Source: Polynucleobacter sp. (GTDB lineage: Bacteria > Pseudomonadota > Gammaproteobacteria > Burkholderiales > Burkholderiaceae). From it: DNA of 46,607 nucleotides. This document shows, in pieces, positions 1 through 8,880 of the stretch. Under the pieces are notes generated by a model. That model saw only the letters and a list, made by a program, of their open reading frames with translations, had not been told where the DNA came from and did no database searches. The stretch spans positions 1-46,607 of the forward strand of contig JAOAUK010000044.1 of NCBI GenBank assembly GCA_030157655.1, read 5' to 3'. Numbering within the stretch: position 1 is the stretch's first letter; each line of letters begins with the position of its first letter. The translations under genes were made by a program, and so were the position numbers.

Positions 1-27
1 CTTCTGGTATCTAAAGCTTTAGTTGAA

Positions 28-828
28 TTATTGCACTTTAGCTTTTGACTTTAATTTAGCTAGCATCTCTTCAAACTTGGCTTTTTGCCAATTTTGATCT
101 TGAGCCATCATCTGAATTAGTTGAGGTTTAAGTTCAGCAACTGTTGGAACTTTAGATTCGCGAACATCTTCTAATTTAATGATGTGAAAGCCAAATTGAG
201 ACTTCACAGGCTTATCAGTCATTTGACCTTTATCTAGAGCTATCATTGCTTTAGAAAACTCAGGAACTAAGGCTTGTGGGTTCATCCAGTTCAAATCGCC
301 ACCATTGACTGCTGAACCTGGATCTTTAGAGTTAGCCTTAGCCAAATCTTCAAATTTTTCACCAGCTTTGATTTTGGCAATCAAAGACTTGGCATCCGCT
401 TCTTTTTCTACAAGAATATGACGTACTTTGTATTCTTTGCCAGAGAACTGACCTTTTACTTGTTCATAAGCAGTCTTTAGTTCTGCTTCTGTCACGCCTT
501 CACGCTGAATGTAGTCTTCAAAAACTGCGCCCACTAGAATATTTAAACGGGCTTGTTCTAATTGTTCTTGGATGCCATCATTGTTGATAACGCCACGTTT
601 GATAGCTTCTTGGTTAATCAATTCACGGGTAATTAACATATCGCGGGCACGATCACGTAACTCTGGGTTATTGGATACTTGACCGGCGCTCGCTAGCATC
701 TTGTCTAACTTGGCTTTTGGAATGGCTTTGCCGTTAACAACGGCTGCATTTTGCGCCAATACTGGTGTTGCAAGAGTAGCTGTTAGGGCTACAGAAACTG
801 CCAAAGTAGATAGTAATTTCATATTCAT
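28..828 (-). CDS. Periplasmic peptidyl-prolyl cis-trans isomerase, parvulin (PpiC/SurA-like)
   Basis: Parvulin-type prolyl isomerase that should help fold exported proteins in the periplasm. The N-terminus is a signal peptide (hydrophobic stretch ending near TPVLAQ). A SurA/PrsA-like helical region follows, then a rotamase domain at about residues 135-230 with the family landmarks VRHILV, GGDLNW and FGFHIIKLED. The C-terminus is lysine-rich. The ORF track starts at a TTG at 831; I prefer the ATG at 828, three bases after the bolA stop, although an ATG at 822 is equally possible. It is the last gene of the minus-strand group selO-msrB-yciB-bolA. Whether it assists outer-membrane proteins like SurA or has a narrower client set cannot be told from sequence. 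Confidence 0.9.
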   Translation of the reverse strand: MNMKLLSTLAVSVALTATLATPVLAQNAAVVNGKAIPKAKLDKMLASAGQVSNNPELRDRARDMLITRELINQEAIKRGVINNDGIQEQLEQARLNILVGAVFEDYIQREGVTEAELKTAYEQVKGQFSGKEYKVRHILVEKEADAKSLIAKIKAGEKFEDLAKANSKDPGSAVNGGDLNWMNPQALVPEFSKAMIALDKGQMTDKPVKSQFGFHIIKLEDVRESKVPTVAELKPQLIQMMAQDQNWQKAKFEEMLAKLKSKAKVQ

Positions 829-831
829 CAA

Positions 832-1089
832 TCAGTTAGTGATAATTGCTAAAGCATGGATCTCATGAGGCATCCAAGCAGACAGAGCATCATACACCAG
901 GCGGTGTTTTTGAACCCTATTTAGGTCTTTAAATGCAGGGGAGCTAATATGGATTCGATAATGACCGGCGCCACCTTGTGCGCCTGCATGTCCGGCATGT
1001 AAGTGACTTTCATCTTCAATTTCAAGACTATCAATTTGAATAGCACTTCTGAGAGCTTCTTCAAATTTAGAGATTCTTGTTTGTGTCAT
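832..1089 (-). CDS. bolA: BolA family protein
   Basis: Small (85 aa) BolA-type protein. In known systems these bind monothiol glutaredoxins and Fe-S clusters and influence cell shape and stress responses. The sequence shows the family pattern: an N-terminal helix (TRISKFEEALRSAI), an ESHLHAGH segment, a glycine-rich turn, and the second half with FKDLNRVQKHRLVYDAL and a C-terminal HALAI strand. The track ORF extends upstream to 1161, but the homologous region begins at MTQTRI, so I start at the ATG at 1089. It lies between yciB and the prolyl isomerase gene, with its stop three bases before the next start, which suggests translational coupling. Confidence 0.92.
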   Translation of the reverse strand: MTQTRISKFEEALRSAIQIDSLEIEDESHLHAGHAGAQGGAGHYRIHISSPAFKDLNRVQKHRLVYDALSAWMPHEIHALAIITN

Positions 1090-1111
1090 GTCAGATGGGC
1101 CTATTAAATGG

Positions 1112-1660
1112 TTACTTGTGGTCGTTAACAATGAATTTATTAAGCCATATCCCTTGAGCAATCACAAAGGCCAACATTAGCCCCATGCCGCCAAATAACT
1201 TGAAATTGACCCAAGTCGCTTCATCATATTGGTAGGCAACGATCAAATTCAAAATACCCATGATGAGGAAGAAAACAACCCACGCCAGATTGAGCTGCTT
1301 CCACAAATATTCACCAACACCAGGTTTTAAGGTTAACTGATGAGCCATGGCTGCTTGTATCAAGTTCTTTTTCCAAAAGGTAGCGCTTGCCCATAAGCTT
1401 ACTGAAAATAGCCAATAGAGAATGCTGGGTTTCCATTGGATAAATGTCTTATCTTGTAAGCCAATCGTTAAACCACCAAAAATCATGATTAGCGCCAAAC
1501 TAGCCCATTGCATGGGCTCTACTTTTTTGTACTTTATGGCAACCCAAATAATTTGGGCCACCGTAGCCGCCATGGCTACGCCAGTGGCAACATAGATGTC
1601 TGCCATTTTGAAGGCAACAAAAAATAATATAACTGGCAGTAAATCAAAAAGAAATTTCAT
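1112..1660 (-). CDS. yciB: Inner membrane protein YciB (septation protein A / IspZ family)
   Basis: Polytopic inner-membrane protein of 182 aa, the usual length for the YciB/IspA family, which in enterobacteria is linked to cell envelope synthesis and septation. It begins MKFLFDLLPVILFFVAFKMADIYVATG, a typical family N-terminus. About five hydrophobic segments follow, with the characteristic KPSILYWLFS and FWKKNLI regions and a conserved NL.WV.FF segment before the final pair of membrane helices. The biochemical activity of the family is unknown. It sits in the minus-strand group between msrB and bolA, in a common Burkholderiales arrangement next to bolA and a parvulin. Confidence 0.93.
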   Translation of the reverse strand: MKFLFDLLPVILFFVAFKMADIYVATGVAMAATVAQIIWVAIKYKKVEPMQWASLALIMIFGGLTIGLQDKTFIQWKPSILYWLFSVSLWASATFWKKNLIQAAMAHQLTLKPGVGEYLWKQLNLAWVVFFLIMGILNLIVAYQYDEATWVNFKLFGGMGLMLAFVIAQGIWLNKFIVNDHK

Positions 1661-1675
1661 GGAAGGCTTAATTGT

Positions 1676-2062
1676 TTATGAATCAGAGTTGAATTTTAAC
1701 GAAGCTGAGTTGATGCAGTACCTTAATCCTGTTGGGGCAGGGCCATCTTCAAAAACATGCCCTAGGTGAGCATCACAGTTTTTACAGCGTACTTCTGTAC
1801 GAATCATGCCATGGCTAGCATCTTTATATTCGGTAATATGACTTGCTTCAATCGGTTGAAAGTAGCTTGGCCAGCCACACCCAGCATCAAATTTAGTATT
1901 CGAGGCGAATAGTGGGGTGCCACAACAAACACATTGATACTGGCCATCTTGCCAGTGATCCCAGTACTTTCCGCTAAAGGGATATTCTGTGCCTGCCTCT
2001 CGAGTAACCTTGTATTCAATGTCACTCAATATTTCTTTGTATTCTTGATTGGTCTTTTTCAT
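1676..2062 (-). CDS. msrB: Peptide-methionine (R)-S-oxide reductase MsrB
   Basis: Reduces the R-epimer of methionine sulfoxide in proteins, repairing oxidative damage in the cytoplasm. At 128 aa it is a full single-domain MsrB. Two CxxC pairs (CVCC near residue 45 and CKNC near residue 94) form the structural zinc site. The GCGWPSY motif is present, and the catalytic cysteine lies in RYCINS near the C-terminus. No signal peptide or fused MsrA domain is seen. The gene lies eight bases downstream of selO in the same orientation and 15 bases upstream of yciB, so it is probably in one transcript with them. SelO is also tied to redox control, which makes the pairing functionally sensible. Confidence 0.96.
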   Translation of the reverse strand: MKKTNQEYKEILSDIEYKVTREAGTEYPFSGKYWDHWQDGQYQCVCCGTPLFASNTKFDAGCGWPSYFQPIEASHITEYKDASHGMIRTEVRCKNCDAHLGHVFEDGPAPTGLRYCINSASLKFNSDS

Positions 2063-2070
2063 GATGGGTT

Positions 2071-3516
2071 CTATGACGAACAGCTAATAGGAATGGCAGT
2101 CAAATCAGGTGGTGGCCCGAGTGCATAAGATTCAGGAACTGATTGGCTAGTGTACGGGTTTTCTAATATTTTGAGTAAACGTGACACTTCTGAAAAATCC
2201 TTTTTTTGTGCCAACTCAATCGCATGCTGAGCTAAGTGATTGCGCAAAACATATTTTGGATTGATTGTCTGCATACCCTCTAGCCGTGTATCCATGGATT
2301 GCTTTTCTAGGCTTAGACGCTCTTGGTAAGTTGCATACCAATGATTCATTGATGCGGGGACATCCAAGCCTTCGGATAAATTTCTAAAAAATAATGTGAA
2401 GTCTACTTTTTCTCGGTGCAGTGTTTGCATGAGCGCTTCTAGCAAAGTTAAGTCACTGTCGCACTCGGTCGTTAAACCAAGCTTTAGTCTAAATAGGGTC
2501 TGCCAGGTTTTGGCATATTCTTTGTTGTAGTTATCTAACGTGTCTTTGATGTGCTGAATTGCATCTTCGCCATCGATACCATGAACTCTTTTGAGTTCTT
2601 CTTTTAGTGGTTGCAACATAGCGCTAGCTAAACAATAAATATTCCAATGCAAGGCCTCTGGTTGACGATGGTAAGAGTAACGGCCACCATGATCTGAATG
2701 GTTGCAAATATGATCAACTTGAAATTGATCTAAAAATCCAAATGGACCGTAATCAAGAGTTAAACCAAGCAGGCTGGTGTTATCGGTATTGAGCACGCCA
2801 TGACAAAAGCCAAGTGACTGCCATTGAGCAACCATACGAGCAGTTCTTAATGATATTTGATCTAATAAAGTCAAATATGGCGTAGGGCTATTGTGGCAAT
2901 TTGGATAGTGGTGCTCAATGAGGTTGTCCAGGGTAAGGCCTAATTCATGCCACATTTGATTGTGGCCATAGTGTTCAATATGCCCAATACGTAAAAAGCT
3001 TGGTGCAACTCTGGTGCACACCGCGATGGTTTCTGGTGTTTCACGCATGACTGTCATATCTGAGCCAACCACAGCTAGCGCTCTTGAGGTGGGTACACCC
3101 AAGAAGTGCATCGCCTCACTGCATAAAAACTCTCTAATAGATGACCTTAATACAGCTCTGCCATCACCCATTCTGGAGTACGCGGTTTTTCCTGCACCTT
3201 TTAGTTGAATTTCCTGGCCATGAATGTCACCAAAATAAATAGCTCGACCGTCCCCTAATTGACCTGCCCAAGATCCAAATTGGTGACCACTATAAGCGGT
3301 GGCATAGGTTTTAAATGAGTTCTGGCCAATATGCGATTGATTGCCAGCCAAGACCTCTAAGTATTCTGAGTTATTAGGCAATCCATTTACGTGCTCAATG
3401 CCTAGTAAGTCTGCAGTTGTATTTGAGAATCCAACCCAATAAGGATTAGGAATGGGTGTCGGATTGATTTCTTGAACAAGGGCTAAGTTGTCGGTAAATG
3501 GAAGGTGAAATGCCAT
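2071..3516 (-). CDS. selO: SelO-type protein adenylyltransferase (YdiU/UPF0061)
   Basis: A 481-aa SelO pseudokinase. The family transfers AMP rather than phosphate to protein hydroxyl groups; E. coli SelO AMPylates redox proteins such as glutaredoxin. Visible landmarks are the N-terminal [18 protein letters not shown] block, the glycine-rich segment around [32 protein letters not shown] in the catalytic loop, and [11 protein letters not shown] in the metal-binding region. The C-terminus ends in ISCSS, where the cysteine occupies the place of the selenocysteine of some eukaryotic orthologs. It is the first gene of the minus-strand group running to ppiC; its promoter should lie in the 90 bases shared with the divergent thioesterase gene. 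Confidence 0.94.
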   Translation of the reverse strand: MAFHLPFTDNLALVQEINPTPIPNPYWVGFSNTTADLLGIEHVNGLPNNSEYLEVLAGNQSHIGQNSFKTYATAYSGHQFGSWAGQLGDGRAIYFGDIHGQEIQLKGAGKTAYSRMGDGRAVLRSSIREFLCSEAMHFLGVPTSRALAVVGSDMTVMRETPETIAVCTRVAPSFLRIGHIEHYGHNQMWHELGLTLDNLIEHHYPNCHNSPTPYLTLLDQISLRTARMVAQWQSLGFCHGVLNTDNTSLLGLTLDYGPFGFLDQFQVDHICNHSDHGGRYSYHRQPEALHWNIYCLASAMLQPLKEELKRVHGIDGEDAIQHIKDTLDNYNKEYAKTWQTLFRLKLGLTTECDSDLTLLEALMQTLHREKVDFTLFFRNLSEGLDVPASMNHWYATYQERLSLEKQSMDTRLEGMQTINPKYVLRNHLAQHAIELAQKKDFSEVSRLLKILENPYTSQSVPESYALGPPPDLTAIPISCSS

Positions 3517-3606
3517 AAATATGTACTTAAGTAGTACCTTATTCTAGGTTGCTTAGCGAATATTTGCAGAAAACCTCTGTATGACGTCTATAACCACGAT
3601 TAAGAT

Positions 3607-4044
3607 ATGGCTATGGATGAAAAACAATTAAAAAATCTAGGTGTCGAATTAGATGTGCCTTTCCTAAAGTTATTAGGGGTCCGTTGCTTGCGTGCAGAAT
3701 TGGGGGAGGGCGAAGTAGTTCTTGCATTGAAGCCTGAGCACAATAATAGTTGGGAGGTCGCTCATGGCGGCGTTCTATTAACTTTGATGGATGTTGGAAT
3801 GGCGGTTGCTGCACGAGCTGCTGATGAGGCTGGTCGCGGTGTGGTAACGATTGAATTAAAAGCTAATTTTATGCAAGCGGCAGAAGGTATTGTGAGAGTG
3901 GCAGCAAGAACAGTACATGCAACACCGACCTTGGTATTTGTTGAGGCGAAGCTTTACGATGAGCGTGACAGGGTCTGCTGTATGGGAAGCGCTACATTTA
4001 AATACTTTAAAGAGCTACCAAGTAGGCAAGCCAAAAAAAATTAA
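3607..4044 (+). CDS. PaaI/YbgC-like hotdog-fold thioesterase
   Basis: A 145-aa single-domain hotdog protein, probably an acyl-CoA thioesterase. The segment NNSWEVAHGGVLLTLMDVGMAVAA matches the PaaI-type signature (the HGG turn followed by the central helix). The second half has VTIELKANFMQ and the strand GSATFKYF. The substrate cannot be inferred; phenylacetate genes are not nearby, so the paaI symbol is not justified. It is transcribed divergently from selO and converges on the NRDE gene, with which it overlaps by four bases at the stop codons. There is an alternative start at the second ATG six bases downstream. Confidence 0.88.
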   Translation: MAMDEKQLKNLGVELDVPFLKLLGVRCLRAELGEGEVVLALKPEHNNSWEVAHGGVLLTLMDVGMAVAARAADEAGRGVVTIELKANFMQAAEGIVRVAARTVHATPTLVFVEAKLYDERDRVCCMGSATFKYFKELPSRQAKKN

Positions 4045-4889
4045 GCCTTGGCGTTATGGAAGTTTTCTAGTTGACCTTCAAAAATTTGGGTATCTAATTC
4101 TTTTTCCGCATTAAAAAGTTTTTCAATCACTTCGTAGCGCCCATCTTTTCTAATTCTGATCAGTGATGTTGATCTGGTGCCGTAATTAGGGGTTCTAATA
4201 AAGGCAGAGGAGAGTACTTTCTCCCATTCATATGAAACACCTGTTTGAGGCAAGTAATCATCTGGAGCTTGTGTCATGTCTTCCATGGCTCGCAGATAAT
4301 GTTCCGAACGTTTGAATTGTCCTGTATCCATTGCCAATAACTGAGCAAATGCACCCACTCGATGTTGAACTTTAGGCCATGGTGTATCGAGTATGCCATT
4401 CGATAAGCCATAGATCCCTGGGTTTAATCGTTGCGGATTCATGACTTTTCTAGGCCTCAGATTTTTACCCATGAGGATTCGATTGCTTAACCAAACTAAT
4501 ATTGGATCCTTCCTTGATAGATCCGTTGCTAGCAAATTAAATCCGTTGTAGCGATTGAATGTGTGGCCCTGTGTATCAATAAATATCTCAGGACTATCTG
4601 AAGTTTTCAAAAACTTAGCGGTAATCTCGCCACGAGTTTGCGCATCTGGGTTTTTCTCGCTAGGTGCTCTGACATTGGTAATTGCTGCAAAACGACCAGT
4701 TTTGCTTATCCCCATCCAGGTACCGGCTTGGCCCTTGACATCAGCGCGGTCACGTCCAGCGAGTATGTGTGGATGGTCATCCCACCAATGCATTGGGTCA
4801 GTGGCACGTTCATAAAACTCATCTCGATTGGCGAGCACAACCAGTGGATATTCTGGGTGTGATTGCCAGGAGGTGAGTATTAGGCACAT
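4041..4889 (-). CDS. NRDE family protein (TANGO2 homolog)
   Basis: A 282-aa member of the NRDE/TANGO2 family, named after the N-R-D-E residues visible here in VVLANRDEFYERAT near the N-terminus. The protein begins MCLILTSW with the conserved Cys2, typical of this Ntn-hydrolase-like fold; if processed, Cys2 would be the nucleophile. Other landmarks are AGRD, GTWMGISKTGRFAAITNVR and YGLSNG. Animal homologs are implicated in lipid and haem handling, but the bacterial role is unclear. It is followed after ten bases upstream by ygfZ in the same orientation, so the two are likely co-transcribed. Confidence 0.88.
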   Translation of the reverse strand: MCLILTSWQSHPEYPLVVLANRDEFYERATDPMHWWDDHPHILAGRDRADVKGQAGTWMGISKTGRFAAITNVRAPSEKNPDAQTRGEITAKFLKTSDSPEIFIDTQGHTFNRYNGFNLLATDLSRKDPILVWLSNRILMGKNLRPRKVMNPQRLNPGIYGLSNGILDTPWPKVQHRVGAFAQLLAMDTGQFKRSEHYLRAMEDMTQAPDDYLPQTGVSYEWEKVLSSAFIRTPNYGTRSTSLIRIRKDGRYEVIEKLFNAEKELDTQIFEGQLENFHNAKA

Positions 4890-4899
4890 ACAAGCAGGT

Positions 4900-5898
4900 T
4901 TAAATCTCGATCAATGGATAAGGCAGTGCCGTAAATTGAATGGCTGGCCCATCCACAGAACCTAAGTGAACTGATCCAGTTTCAAGCGCCTCCAATTTGC
5001 ATTCAGTTTGGATGTCGATGCGCTGATTAATGCTAGGGTGTGGTCCGCTAAGTACTACCATGCCGCATGGTTGTGTTGGATCTTCGCTATGAAAAATCTC
5101 TGTACCAATGGCAACCTCAGTATTTGTATTTAAATGGCCAATATGGAGGCGACGTTTAATCGTGCCGCGATACTGGCTTCTAGCCACGACCTCTTGACCT
5201 GGGTAGCAGCCTTTTTGAAAATCAATGCCCTTAAGTGATTCCATATTAATCATCTGAGGTACAAATTGCTCAAAAGTTGATTGCGTCACTCGCGGAATAC
5301 CGCTTTGAACCTCTAACCAATTCCAAGTATTGATCGATGCAGTTCTGTCGTCAGCATTGATCTCTTGCAATAAGGCCTCTTGTTCTAGAGGGCAAGTTAG
5401 TAGATAACGTTGGTAATTTGCGCCATCAGATTGAACGGATGGCAATTCAGCTACGACGATGCCAGCAGTACTGATTTTTTCCAACAATGCCGCCTGAGAA
5501 CTATTTTGATCTAGCAGCCCATAAACTTTGTAATGATTTGTTTGGTCAATGACTTTTACCTTAGATCTCAATACAAACATACTCAAACGCTTACTTAAAG
5601 ACTGCGCCAAATCTGAAGAAATCAGTAATTGATACTCGGGAACTTCTTCATCTAGCTCATTTTTAATATTTCGACGTGTGATCCAGAAGCTGGCCATTAA
5701 ACGACCCTTGGCAGAGCAGTAGCCGGCAAAACGGTTATGACTATGTACAGCAGCTACGACTCCAGGGCTGATTGGTTTAATTGATTTAACGCTATTGGTG
5801 AGTTGGTTTTGAAGGAACTCAGTGGCATCCGGACCTGTTACGGTGATAACAGCCCAATTATTTAATTGGTTCAGGGATGTATGGTTGGTGAGTGACAT
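4900..5898 (-). CDS. ygfZ: YgfZ/CAF17 folate-binding Fe-S cluster maintenance protein
   Basis: Folate-dependent protein of the GcvT/COG0354 family that supports assembly or repair of certain Fe-S enzymes in the cytoplasm. The diagnostic motif K-G-C-Y-x-G-Q-E is present as KGCYPGQEVVAR near residue 230, and the N-terminal domain starts with the tetrahydrofolate-binding pattern VTGPDATEFLQNQLTN. The length of 332 aa is normal. It lies upstream of the NRDE gene on the minus strand and is divergent from mltG, with 48 AT-rich bases between the two starts. Grouping with mltG-tmk-holB is common in Betaproteobacteria. Confidence 0.94.
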   Translation of the reverse strand: MSLTNHTSLNQLNNWAVITVTGPDATEFLQNQLTNSVKSIKPISPGVVAAVHSHNRFAGYCSAKGRLMASFWITRRNIKNELDEEVPEYQLLISSDLAQSLSKRLSMFVLRSKVKVIDQTNHYKVYGLLDQNSSQAALLEKISTAGIVVAELPSVQSDGANYQRYLLTCPLEQEALLQEINADDRTASINTWNWLEVQSGIPRVTQSTFEQFVPQMINMESLKGIDFQKGCYPGQEVVARSQYRGTIKRRLHIGHLNTNTEVAIGTEIFHSEDPTQPCGMVVLSGPHPSINQRIDIQTECKLEALETGSVHLGSVDGPAIQFTALPYPLIEI

Positions 5899-5946
5899 AG
5901 TCTTTAAATTTCTAAATATTTATAAATATGCTTTTATCATAGACGG

Positions 5947-6993
5947 ATGAAGAACGTTTTTACATCTATTTTTTCTAGACCTATATTTAAGGTTATTTCT
6001 TTATTGGGTTTGGGCCTTCTAATCGGATTTATTTACCTTGGCTTTATTGCACCGGTGGTTCCTGACAAGGGATTTGCTTTGACACCTGCAGGTCAATTCA
6101 GAGTAAAGGTTCTGCCTGGTTCTAATGTGGCGAGTACGGCTAAACAGCTTGCATCTCAAGGGGTCCAGGTTTCCAACATCACTATGCAAATAGTGGCACG
6201 TGTCTTATTTCAGGGTAAGAAATTAAAGGCGGGTGTATATGACTTCGCACCTAAATCAAGCTTGGCTACCATTTTGTTTAAGATGGGGCGGGGGGATAGC
6301 ATTAAATTAGGCGTGACCTTGGTTGAGGGGTGGACTTTTAAACAATTCAAATCCGCCATTGATGTTCAGGTTGACCTAAAGAAAGAAACCAAAGGTCTTA
6401 CAGTTAAACAAATTTTGGCTAAATTGGATGCTAAAGAAGTCCATCCCGAGGGTTTATTTTTTCCTGACACTTATGTCTATGAGCCTGGCGACAGTGATTT
6501 AGTCATTTATCAAAAGGCTTATAAATCCATGCAAATGAAGTTAAATGATGCCTGGGAAGCAAGGTCTAGTGATTCACCAGTTAAGTCACCTTATGACTTA
6601 CTTAAATTAGCGTCCATTGTAGAAAAAGAAACTGGCCATCCCGATGATCGCGGTTTAGTTTCTGCAGTATTTAATAATCGCCTAAAACTAGGCATGAAAC
6701 TTCAAACAGATCCAACCATTATTTATGGTCTAGGCGATTCATTTGATGGAAATATTAGAAAAAAAGACCTCCTAAAGGATGGTCCATACAACACCTATAC
6801 TCGTTATGGACTGCCGCCTACTCCGATTGCGATGCCAGGCAAAAATGCATTGTTGGCTGCAGCAAAACCATCCAACTCCAAGGCCCTTTACTTTGTTGCT
6901 AGAGGGGATGGTAGAAGTACCTTTTCTGAGTCGTTGGTAGCGCATAATGAGGCTGTGAGGAAATATCAGTTGACCAATACCCAAGCTAAATAG
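5947..6993 (+). CDS. mltG: Endolytic murein transglycosylase MltG
   Basis: Inner-membrane lytic transglycosylase that cleaves nascent glycan strands and limits peptidoglycan chain length. There is one N-terminal transmembrane helix at about residues 10-32 (VISLLGLGLLIGFIYLGFIAPVV), then the YceG/MltG ectodomain. The catalytic glutamate is in LASIVEKETG, and the downstream substrate-binding landmarks NNRLKLGMKLQTDPTIIYG and YNTYTRYGLPPTPIAMPG are intact. The length of 348 aa is normal. It is the first gene of the plus-strand series mltG-tmk-holB-tatD, 35 bases upstream of tmk. Confidence 0.96.
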   Translation: MKNVFTSIFSRPIFKVISLLGLGLLIGFIYLGFIAPVVPDKGFALTPAGQFRVKVLPGSNVASTAKQLASQGVQVSNITMQIVARVLFQGKKLKAGVYDFAPKSSLATILFKMGRGDSIKLGVTLVEGWTFKQFKSAIDVQVDLKKETKGLTVKQILAKLDAKEVHPEGLFFPDTYVYEPGDSDLVIYQKAYKSMQMKLNDAWEARSSDSPVKSPYDLLKLASIVEKETGHPDDRGLVSAVFNNRLKLGMKLQTDPTIIYGLGDSFDGNIRKKDLLKDGPYNTYTRYGLPPTPIAMPGKNALLAAAKPSNSKALYFVARGDGRSTFSESLVAHNEAVRKYQLTNTQAK

Positions 6994-7028
6994 ATTTTTA
7001 ATACCCTAAATACAGATTCCGAATTCAT

Positions 7029-7700
7029 ATGTCTTTAATGACCCAGTCACCCAATCAACCGGGTTTTTTCATTACCTTCGAGGGTATTGATGGAGCGGGT
7101 AAAAGCACTCATATTGAAGCTTTTGCCGCTGAGTTATCAAAAAAATACCCGCACAAAGAGGTGGTTTTAACGCGTGAGCCAGGCGGTACTGCGCTAGGTG
7201 AAAAGCTTCGTGATTTGTTGTTGCATCACCCCATGCACCTCGAGACAGAGGCATTGCTAATGTTTGCGGCAAGAAGAGAGCATTTGGCAACGGTGATTGA
7301 GCCTGCACTATCTGCCGGAAAGATAGTTATTTCAGATCGGTTTACAGATGCTAGCTTTGCCTATCAGGGTGGGGGTCGCGGCCTAGACTTGGCCAAACTT
7401 TATGAATTAGAGGTTTGGGTACAGATGCGCCTTAAAAGCGATGGGGTGGGGCAGCGCTATGTATTGCAACCAGACTTAACTTTCTTATTTGACCTCCCCA
7501 GTCAGGTTGCTGAAGCTCGCAGAAGCGCTGTTCGCGAACCGGATAAGTTTGAGCAACTCAATACAGCCTTTTTTGAAAGTGTGCGCCAAGAATATTTACG
7601 TCGTGCCAGCGATGATCCAGGTCGATTTAGATTAATTGATGCCAGTCAAACAAAAGAACAAATCTGGAATTTACTTCAAGAAATATCTATATCTATTTGA
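7029..7700 (+). CDS. tmk: Thymidylate kinase
   Basis: Phosphorylates dTMP to dTDP in DNA precursor synthesis. The P-loop GIDGAGKST lies at about residues 19-27, followed by the dTMP-binding loop [18 protein letters not shown], the [18 protein letters not shown] segment and a lid region near [16 protein letters not shown]. The length of 223 aa is slightly longer than the E. coli enzyme because of an extra N-terminal peptide and a short insertion ([11 protein letters not shown]). An ATG four codons downstream could be the true start. It sits between mltG and holB, its usual partners. Confidence 0.97.
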   Translation: MSLMTQSPNQPGFFITFEGIDGAGKSTHIEAFAAELSKKYPHKEVVLTREPGGTALGEKLRDLLLHHPMHLETEALLMFAARREHLATVIEPALSAGKIVISDRFTDASFAYQGGGRGLDLAKLYELEVWVQMRLKSDGVGQRYVLQPDLTFLFDLPSQVAEARRSAVREPDKFEQLNTAFFESVRQEYLRRASDDPGRFRLIDASQTKEQIWNLLQEISISI

Positions 7701-7758
7701 TTATATTTGATATTTTTATCATTAATTTTAACTATAATCATCGATATAATCTAAACCT

Positions 7759-8862
7759 ATGAAGAGTTCTTTATTCCCTTGGTTTGAGCAGTCTTGGTCT
7801 GAGCTTAGCTTAAACAATATGCCTCATGCAGTGTTGTTGCATGGCCAAACAGGCATTGGGAAGATGGAATTTGCGCTGTATTTAGCTAAGGCCTTGCTTT
7901 GTGAATCCACTGAGCATCAGAAACCTTGCTGCTCTTGTGAAGCTTGTCATTGGTTTGATACAGGTAACCATCCTGATTTCTTGGGCATCGTGCCTGAAAC
8001 AATGGTGAGTAGCCTGCCTCATGAACATATGGAGGGGTCTGATTCCCTAGAAGATAAGCCTAAGCGCGGCAAAAAGAAATCAGATGACGATTCTGAGAAA
8101 GCCGATAAAAAAGCCAGTTCATTTATCAAAGTGGAACAAATTAGAGAAGCCTTGGAGGGAATTAATACAACCCCGCACAGAGGTCGCCAAAGGGTTGTCT
8201 TGATTAATCCCGTTGAAGCACTCCAGGCTGTGTCTGCTAACACGTTACTTAAAACGCTAGAGGAGCCCCCGGCTAGCACCTTATTTATTTTGCTAAGTGA
8301 TCGCTTGGATCGTATTTTGCCCACGATAAGATCTCGTTGTCGTTTGATCGCCTTGCCAAGGCCGCATAAAGAACAGGCGCTTGCTTGGTTGTCTAATCAG
8401 GTTCAGCTTGCAGGTATTAAGAAATCATCAGCTGATATTGATAAAGCCTTAAGCGAGTCAGGTGGATCTGTGATGGATTCTTTAGCTCAGTTATTGGGGG
8501 TGGATGATAGGGAAGATACCTCTCAGGCAACAGATTTTCTGCTAGGTGCGCTCGCTCAAGCGGGTCAGGTCAATTGGTTGACCGCTGCTGAGCAAATTTA
8601 TAAAGCACCGATGCCTGATTTGTTGATTACCCTAGAGCGCTGGATTTTTGATTTGCTTAGTCAACAACAATCGGGGCAAATACGTTATTACCCATCTAGG
8701 CAGATTGATATTGAAAAGTGCGCTAAGCTGGCAAGACCCAATAAAGTAGCTGGTTTCTGGCGAACCCTCCTAGATGCACGCAGGCATGAACTTCATGCTC
8801 TGGCGAACAGGGTTCAGATTGAGGCTTTATTGATACGCTATCAAGAGCTATATAAAGATTAA
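7759..8862 (+). CDS. holB: DNA polymerase III subunit delta'
   Basis: Clamp-loader subunit of the replicative polymerase. The AAA+ N-domain begins with a P-loop-like HGQTGIGK at about residues 29-36, followed by the zinc-binding cysteines in CCSCEACHWF and the SRC motif in LPTIRSRCRLIALP. A charged insertion rich in Lys/Asp/Glu (around SLEDKPKRGKKKSDDDSEK) separates the zinc region from the rest of the domain. It is probably a flexible linker and should not disturb folding. The length of 367 aa is plausible for Betaproteobacteria. The 58-base gap after tmk is very AT-rich and may hold an internal promoter. tatD follows directly. Confidence 0.94.
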   Translation: MKSSLFPWFEQSWSELSLNNMPHAVLLHGQTGIGKMEFALYLAKALLCESTEHQKPCCSCEACHWFDTGNHPDFLGIVPETMVSSLPHEHMEGSDSLEDKPKRGKKKSDDDSEKADKKASSFIKVEQIREALEGINTTPHRGRQRVVLINPVEALQAVSANTLLKTLEEPPASTLFILLSDRLDRILPTIRSRCRLIALPRPHKEQALAWLSNQVQLAGIKKSSADIDKALSESGGSVMDSLAQLLGVDDREDTSQATDFLLGALAQAGQVNWLTAAEQIYKAPMPDLLITLERWIFDLLSQQQSGQIRYYPSRQIDIEKCAKLARPNKVAGFWRTLLDARRHELHALANRVQIEALLIRYQELYKD

Positions 8863-8880
8863 TGAAGGGGTTAAGTTTTA

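Noticed and set aside
7701-7758. An internal holB promoter from TATAAT-like hexamers
   Set aside because: Several AT-rich matches exist, but none with a -35 at 16-18 bases. Too ambiguous in such AT-rich DNA to list as a feature.
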